This document shows positions 6,804 through 9,343 of a DNA stretch of 9,343 nt, piece by piece. The stretch is taken from assembly GCA_030840615.1 (NCBI GenBank), contig JAVEEE010000313.1, forward strand, positions 1 through 9,343. The letters run 5' to 3'. Within the stretch, counting starts at the first letter, position 1, and every line of letters begins with the position of its first letter. Both the position numbers and the translations under genes were made by a program. The stretch comes from Frankiaceae bacterium (GTDB lineage: Bacteria > Actinomycetota > Actinomycetes > JAFAQI01). The notes beneath the pieces were generated by a model. It worked only from the letters and a program-made list of their open reading frames with translations. It searched no databases and had not been told where the DNA came from.

Positions 6804-8807
6804 CTACTTGCCCTTGCGGGGAACTGCACTGACCTCGTTGGAGAACGCACCGGTGCCGTTGCGGTTGACGGCGGCGACGGCGTAGTAGTACGTCGTGCCG
6901 CCGGTGACGGAGTTGTCGATGTACGACGTTCCGTTCGAGAGCGTCTGGATCAACGTCCGCGTGCCGGGCGCGGTCCCGCGGTAGACGGCCCAGCCGGTGA
7001 TCGGTGCGCCACCAGTGGCGGGCACCGTCCAGTTCAGCGTCACTTGCCCCTTGCCGACGGTCGCGGTGAGCGTCGGGGCGGACGGGACCGTTGTCGGAGT
7101 CGCGCTCGCCTCGTTCGAGGGGGCACTGTTGCCGACGTTGTTTCCGGCCGTGACGGTGTAGTAGTAGGTCGTGCCCACGGTGACCGCTGCGTCCGTGAAC
7201 GTGGTCCCGGCCGTCACGTTCTTGTAGGGCGTCTCCGCACCGGGTTGCAGCCCGCGGGAGACCTGGTAGCCCGTGATCGGTGCGCCGCCGTCGTTCGGAG
7301 CCGACCAGCTCAGCCCGACGGTGCCCTTTGCGGTGTCGGTCGACGCCGTGAGGGCGGGGCTCGACGGTGCGGTCACCGGCGGAGCCGTGTCGTACCCCGA
7401 GAACAACCCCTGCCCCGAAGACTGGTACGCGACCGTGGCATAGGCGTGTGTGGACTGCGCCTCCGTGCCGGCGGACCCGTTACAGACGTCGAGGCATCCG
7501 TCGGCATAGGCGACGACGACCCGGCCGTCCTTCGTGATTGATGCGTCCATGAAGTCGAGCAGGTTGCGCTGACCGCCGGTCGTGGTGCCACCCGAGTCGA
7601 TCTCGCCGCGCTGCACCGGCTCAGGCGTCGCCTGCACCGTCTGCCAGGTCGTGCCGCCGTCGTAGGTGTAGGAGACGAAGAGGTACCAGACCCCGTGGAA
7701 GCCGGTCGTGAACGGATTCTGTCCAGCGCCGCCGGCCCAGGTACCGAGATAGGCGACGGCGGCGCGGCCTCCGTCACCCGCCACCGCGGACTCGAACGTC
7801 GCCGCGGTCAGAGCCGGCGACACCGTCTGCGCGAGGTCCACCTGCGGCGCCCACGTCGCAGCGTGGTCGTCCGACCACGTCACGACGGGGTGGTAGTCAC
7901 CCGCACGGGACCAGGACTCGTAGACCCGGTTGTTGGTGGCGGTGGCGACGCTCGGGTCGAAACCGGCCAAGGGTCGAGGGGCTCCGGGGATCCGATAGCT
8001 GGACAGCGTCTGGCCGTTGTCCGTCGTCGTCAGTCCCCCGACAAGGTCCTTGCCGGTCGTGGCGTCCGTGCACTGCTTGTTGGGGATGTACGCCGTGCCG
8101 TCCGGGCTGATCTTGACGTGGCCGACCTGGAAGTAGCACGAGTTGGTCGTGTCGACGACACTCGGTTTCCATGTGATGCCGCCGTCGTGCGTGTAGGAGC
8201 ACTCGTCAGGCAGGATGTTGATGGTGGGCTGCTGGCAGAAGTAGCTGACCTCGTCGCCGATGGCGTCGATGGGAGTCGGTGCGTGGAAAGGCCCCGTGCC
8301 GACCGTCGGGTGGTCGGGCGCGATCGGGCACGGCACCGTGGGTGTCCACGACGTACCGTCGTCTTGTGTGATGGACATGGCGCTGCAGGCGCCGTCGTCT
8401 CCCCCCGCGATCGTGGTTCCCGTCGCACTGTTGGTCGCGAGTATCGGGTCGGCGTTGAACTGCGAGTACGGCGATGAGACGTCCGCCCAGGTCACCGCGG
8501 TCGGGCTGGCCGAATCGTCAAAGCTGATCTTGTAGGTGCTGCGGAACGCCTGGTAAAGACCCGCGCCGGTCTTCCAGTTGATGCCGATCGTCGGCTCACC
8601 CGCGTTGTCAACGTCGCGAAAGCCCGCTACCGGGATCACGTCAAGATCCGCCGGCGCTGCCGAGTTGATGAACGCAGGCGTGCCGTAACCGAATCCGCCC
8701 GTGGCGGCGCTGGTGTCGAGGGACAGGTTCGTGCCGGCGAAAACAGTCATGACGCCGATGGCGACGAACGCAGCCTTGCGGGCGCGAGCGAACTGGGTAC
8801 GGCGCAT
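6804..8807 (-). CDS. secreted Asp-box beta-propeller protein with two fibronectin type III domains
   Basis: A 667-residue exported protein of unknown substrate. A Sec-type signal peptide is clear: RRTQFARARK, a hydrophobic core (12-25), then a likely cut after Ala34 or Ala35 in DTSAATGG. Residues about 45-475 hold Asp-box-like repeats of sialidase/BNR propellers: ITQDDGTSWTP (146-156), YTHDGGITWKP (205-215), WSDDHAATWAP (311-321) and YTYDGGTTWQT (380-390), plus a weaker TTDNGQTL. All eight cysteines lie in this part, suggesting disulfides. Two fibronectin type III domains follow (about 481-571 and 575-663). There is no sortase motif or C-terminal membrane segment, so release from the cell is likely. 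A longer reading from 8873 exists, but the signal peptide and a GGAG seven bases upstream fix the start at 8807. I could not identify the sialidase catalytic set, so enzymatic activity is not claimed; binding or structural roles are possible. Confidence 0.9.
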   Translation of the reverse strand: MRRTQFARARKAAFVAIGVMTVFAGTNLSLDTSAATGGFGYGTPAFINSAAPADLDVIPVAGFRDVDNAGEPTIGINWKTGAGLYQAFRSTYKISFDDSASPTAVTWADVSSPYSQFNADPILATNSATGTTIAGGDDGACSAMSITQDDGTSWTPTVPCPIAPDHPTVGTGPFHAPTPIDAIGDEVSYFCQQPTINILPDECSYTHDGGITWKPSVVDTTNSCYFQVGHVKISPDGTAYIPNKQCTDATTGKDLVGGLTTTDNGQTLSSYRIPGAPRPLAGFDPSVATATNNRVYESWSRAGDYHPVVTWSDDHAATWAPQVDLAQTVSPALTAATFESAVAGDGGRAAVAYLGTWAGGAGQNPFTTGFHGVWYLFVSYTYDGGTTWQTVQATPEPVQRGEIDSGGTTTGGQRNLLDFMDASITKDGRVVVAYADGCLDVCNGSAGTEAQSTHAYATVAYQSSGQGLFSGYDTAPPVTAPSSPALTASTDTAKGTVGLSWSAPNDGGAPITGYQVSRGLQPGAETPYKNVTAGTTFTDAAVTVGTTYYYTVTAGNNVGNSAPSNEASATPTTVPSAPTLTATVGKGQVTLNWTVPATGGAPITGWAVYRGTAPGTRTLIQTLSNGTSYIDNSVTGGTTYYYAVAAVNRNGTGAFSNEVSAVPRKGK
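6819..7367 (-). repeat. tandem fibronectin type III coding repeat, 276-bp period
   Basis: The two fibronectin domains are encoded by a direct repeat with a period of 276 bp (92 codons). Plus-strand words recur at that exact offset: GTAGTAGTA at 6882 and 7158 (encoding the TYYY stretch), and GTGATCGGTGCGCC at 6997 and 7273 (encoding GAPITG). Intervening sequence has diverged, so this is an older duplication rather than a fresh one. Confidence 0.8.
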
Positions 8808-8814
8808 GAGGATG

Positions 8815-8818
8815 CTCC
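8815..8818 (-). promoter_or_regulatory. ribosome binding site that fixes the secreted-protein start
   Basis: On the minus strand GGAG (8818 down to 8815, in CTGGAGCATCCTC) lies seven bases before the ATG at 8807. It supports 8807, not the in-frame ATG at 8873, which would put 22 residues of non-signal-like sequence ahead of the signal peptide and start inside the probable promoter. Confidence 0.75.
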
Positions 8819-8843
8819 AGCTGGGTGGGGAGGCGGCCGGAGG

Positions 8844-8873
8844 AGCGTACGAATTCCGGACATAACGGGTCAA
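8844..8873 (-). promoter_or_regulatory. probable promoter of the secreted-protein gene
   Basis: Reading the minus strand, TTGACC (8873-8868, five of six to the -35 consensus) and TACGCT (8849-8844, fits the -10 TANNNT) are separated by 18 bp. Transcription would begin near 8837, giving a 5' untranslated region of about 30 bases that contains the GGAG site. This is the best-matching housekeeping-type promoter in the window. Confidence 0.6.
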
Positions 8874-8881
8874 GGCAGGTT

Positions 8882-8927
8882 GGGCGCTGTGCCGTCACAG
8901 AATCGGACAGTGACGACGAGAGCGCCC
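8882..8927. repeat. nested, near-concentric inverted repeats in the divergent spacer
   Basis: An outer perfect dyad GGGCGCT (8882-8888) / AGCGCCC (8921-8927) encloses an inner perfect dyad CGTCAC (8893-8898) / GTGACG (8910-8915) with an 11-base centre. The two centres differ by half a base. It lies just upstream of the minus-strand promoter and upstream of the ABC gene, so it could be a regulator-binding site or, if transcribed, a two-tier hairpin. No known operator was recognised. Confidence 0.5.
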
Positions 8928-8964
8928 GGGGAAAATCGGTTCGGAAGCAGTCGGGGCCTCGTCC

Positions 8965-8970
8965 TAGTGT
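8965..8970 (+). promoter_or_regulatory. possible -10 element for a leaderless ABC transporter transcript
   Basis: TAGTGT fits TANNNT and ends nine bases before the GTG start at 8980. No convincing -35 is seen (TTCGGA at 8940-8945 is weak and 19 bp away). The AAGGA at 8972-8976 could serve as a Shine-Dalgarno instead, but its three-base spacing is too short to be comfortable. Confidence 0.3.
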
Positions 8971-8979
8971 CAAGGACTT

Positions 8980-9343
8980 GTGGGAGCCACCGAGTCGCCC
9001 GATGTCGCGGGGTCCCATGTCCAGGCACCGGATATCCAGCCGCCGTACATCCACGCCCGGGGACTGACGAAGAGGTTCGGCGCATTCACGGCTGTCGACT
9101 CGATCGACTTCGACGTCGGTGGCGGTGAGGCGTTCGGGTTCCTCGGCCCCAACGGTGCCGGCAAGAGCTCCACTATGCGCATGATCGGCGGGGTGTCGCC
9201 GGTCACGGCAGGCGAGCTGCGGGTGCTGGGGCGCGACCCCGCCGTCGACGGACCGATCATTCGCGCGCGGCTCGGCGTCGTGCCGCAGGAGGACACCCTC
9301 GACCTCGAGCTGACCGTGCTCGACAACCTTGTCATCTACGGCC
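8980..9343 (+). CDS. ABC transporter ATP-binding protein, ABC-2 exporter type (3' end outside window)
   Basis: The N-terminal 121 residues of a cytoplasmic ATPase subunit that powers an ABC exporter. Seen: ARGLTKRFGAFTAVDSIDF (typical first strands), Walker A GPNGAGKSS (9145-9171, Lys at 9163-9165), and Q-loop VVPQED with Gln at 9286-9288, followed by LDLELTVLDNL. The VPQEDTLD-LTV-ENL-like wording resembles the NodI / daunorubicin-resistance DrrA group, whose partners are ABC-2 type permeases; cargo cannot be told. The signature motif, Walker B and any permease gene lie beyond the window. The frame is closed by TAG at 8965-8967, and GTG at 8980 is the only ATG, GTG or TTG before the conserved region, giving an N-terminal extension of about 28 residues before the ATPase fold. 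Confidence 0.93.
   Translation, partial: MGATESPDVAGSHVQAPDIQPPYIHARGLTKRFGAFTAVDSIDFDVGGGEAFGFLGPNGAGKSSTMRMIGGVSPVTAGELRVLGRDPAVDGPIIRARLGVVPQEDTLDLELTVLDNLVIYG

Noticed and set aside
7970..8010. YRIP sequence in the secreted protein, like the sialidase RIP motif
   Set aside because: In sialidases the motif precedes the first Asp box near the N-terminus. Here it follows three Asp-box-like repeats, so it is not evidence for catalysis.
6705..8477. Two long plus-strand open frames (6705-7541 and 7695-8477) opposite the secreted-protein gene
   Set aside because: Low-complexity Arg/Gly/Val composition, no domain, and the minus strand has signal peptide, Asp boxes and fibronectin domains in one frame.
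8968..8973. TTGACA on the minus strand as a second -35 for the secreted-protein gene
   Set aside because: No -10-like hexamer lies 16-19 bp downstream on that strand, whereas TTGACC/TACGCT nearer the gene is well spaced.

Overview
The window is GC-rich coding DNA with short gaps, frequent four-base or slightly longer gene overlaps and GTG starts. Its LeuA and SerA are of the types common in Actinomycetota, so I read it as chromosome of a high-GC actinobacterium. The genus cannot be told from this sequence. There is no rRNA, tRNA, insertion sequence, CRISPR array or phage gene.

Layout. (1) Positions 1-2352, plus strand: the 3' part of serA (first step of serine synthesis), which overlaps an alpha/beta-hydrolase of the prolyl-aminopeptidase-like group by four bases (GTGA). 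(2) A perfect 13-bp inverted repeat (2326-2373) separates this pair from a convergent minus-strand pair: an exported-or-cytosolic-unclear sulfotransferase (3488-4936) followed by an overlapping nitronate-monooxygenase-like flavoprotein (2386-3504). (3) Between the sulfotransferase and leuA lies a compact amino-acid attenuator (about 4917-5085): a probable promoter, a ten-residue leader peptide MTRMLLLMRP with three consecutive leucine codons, and two identical GCGGGGCC octamers that compete for one C-rich partner. (4) leuA (5086-6786) makes 2-isopropylmalate, the first committed step of leucine synthesis. (5) Convergent to leuA, with only 17 bp between stops, is a secreted beta-propeller protein with Asp-box repeats and two C-terminal fibronectin type III domains (6804-8807, minus). 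(6) A 172-bp divergent spacer with a good minus-strand promoter and a nested palindrome leads to a truncated ABC transporter ATPase gene (8980 to the window end, plus).

How they fit together. serA and leuA are amino-acid biosynthesis genes, and the leader gives leuA a plausible leucine-sensing control. The sulfotransferase and flavoprotein probably form a transcriptional unit, but no shared pathway can be named. The secreted protein and the ABC ATPase are divergently transcribed and share a control region.

I did not find a convincing unknown multi-gene system. The observations most worth checking are the leuA leader (probably on a leaderless transcript), the sulfotransferase with a second, degenerate sulfotransferase-like half, and the nested palindrome at 8882-8927.
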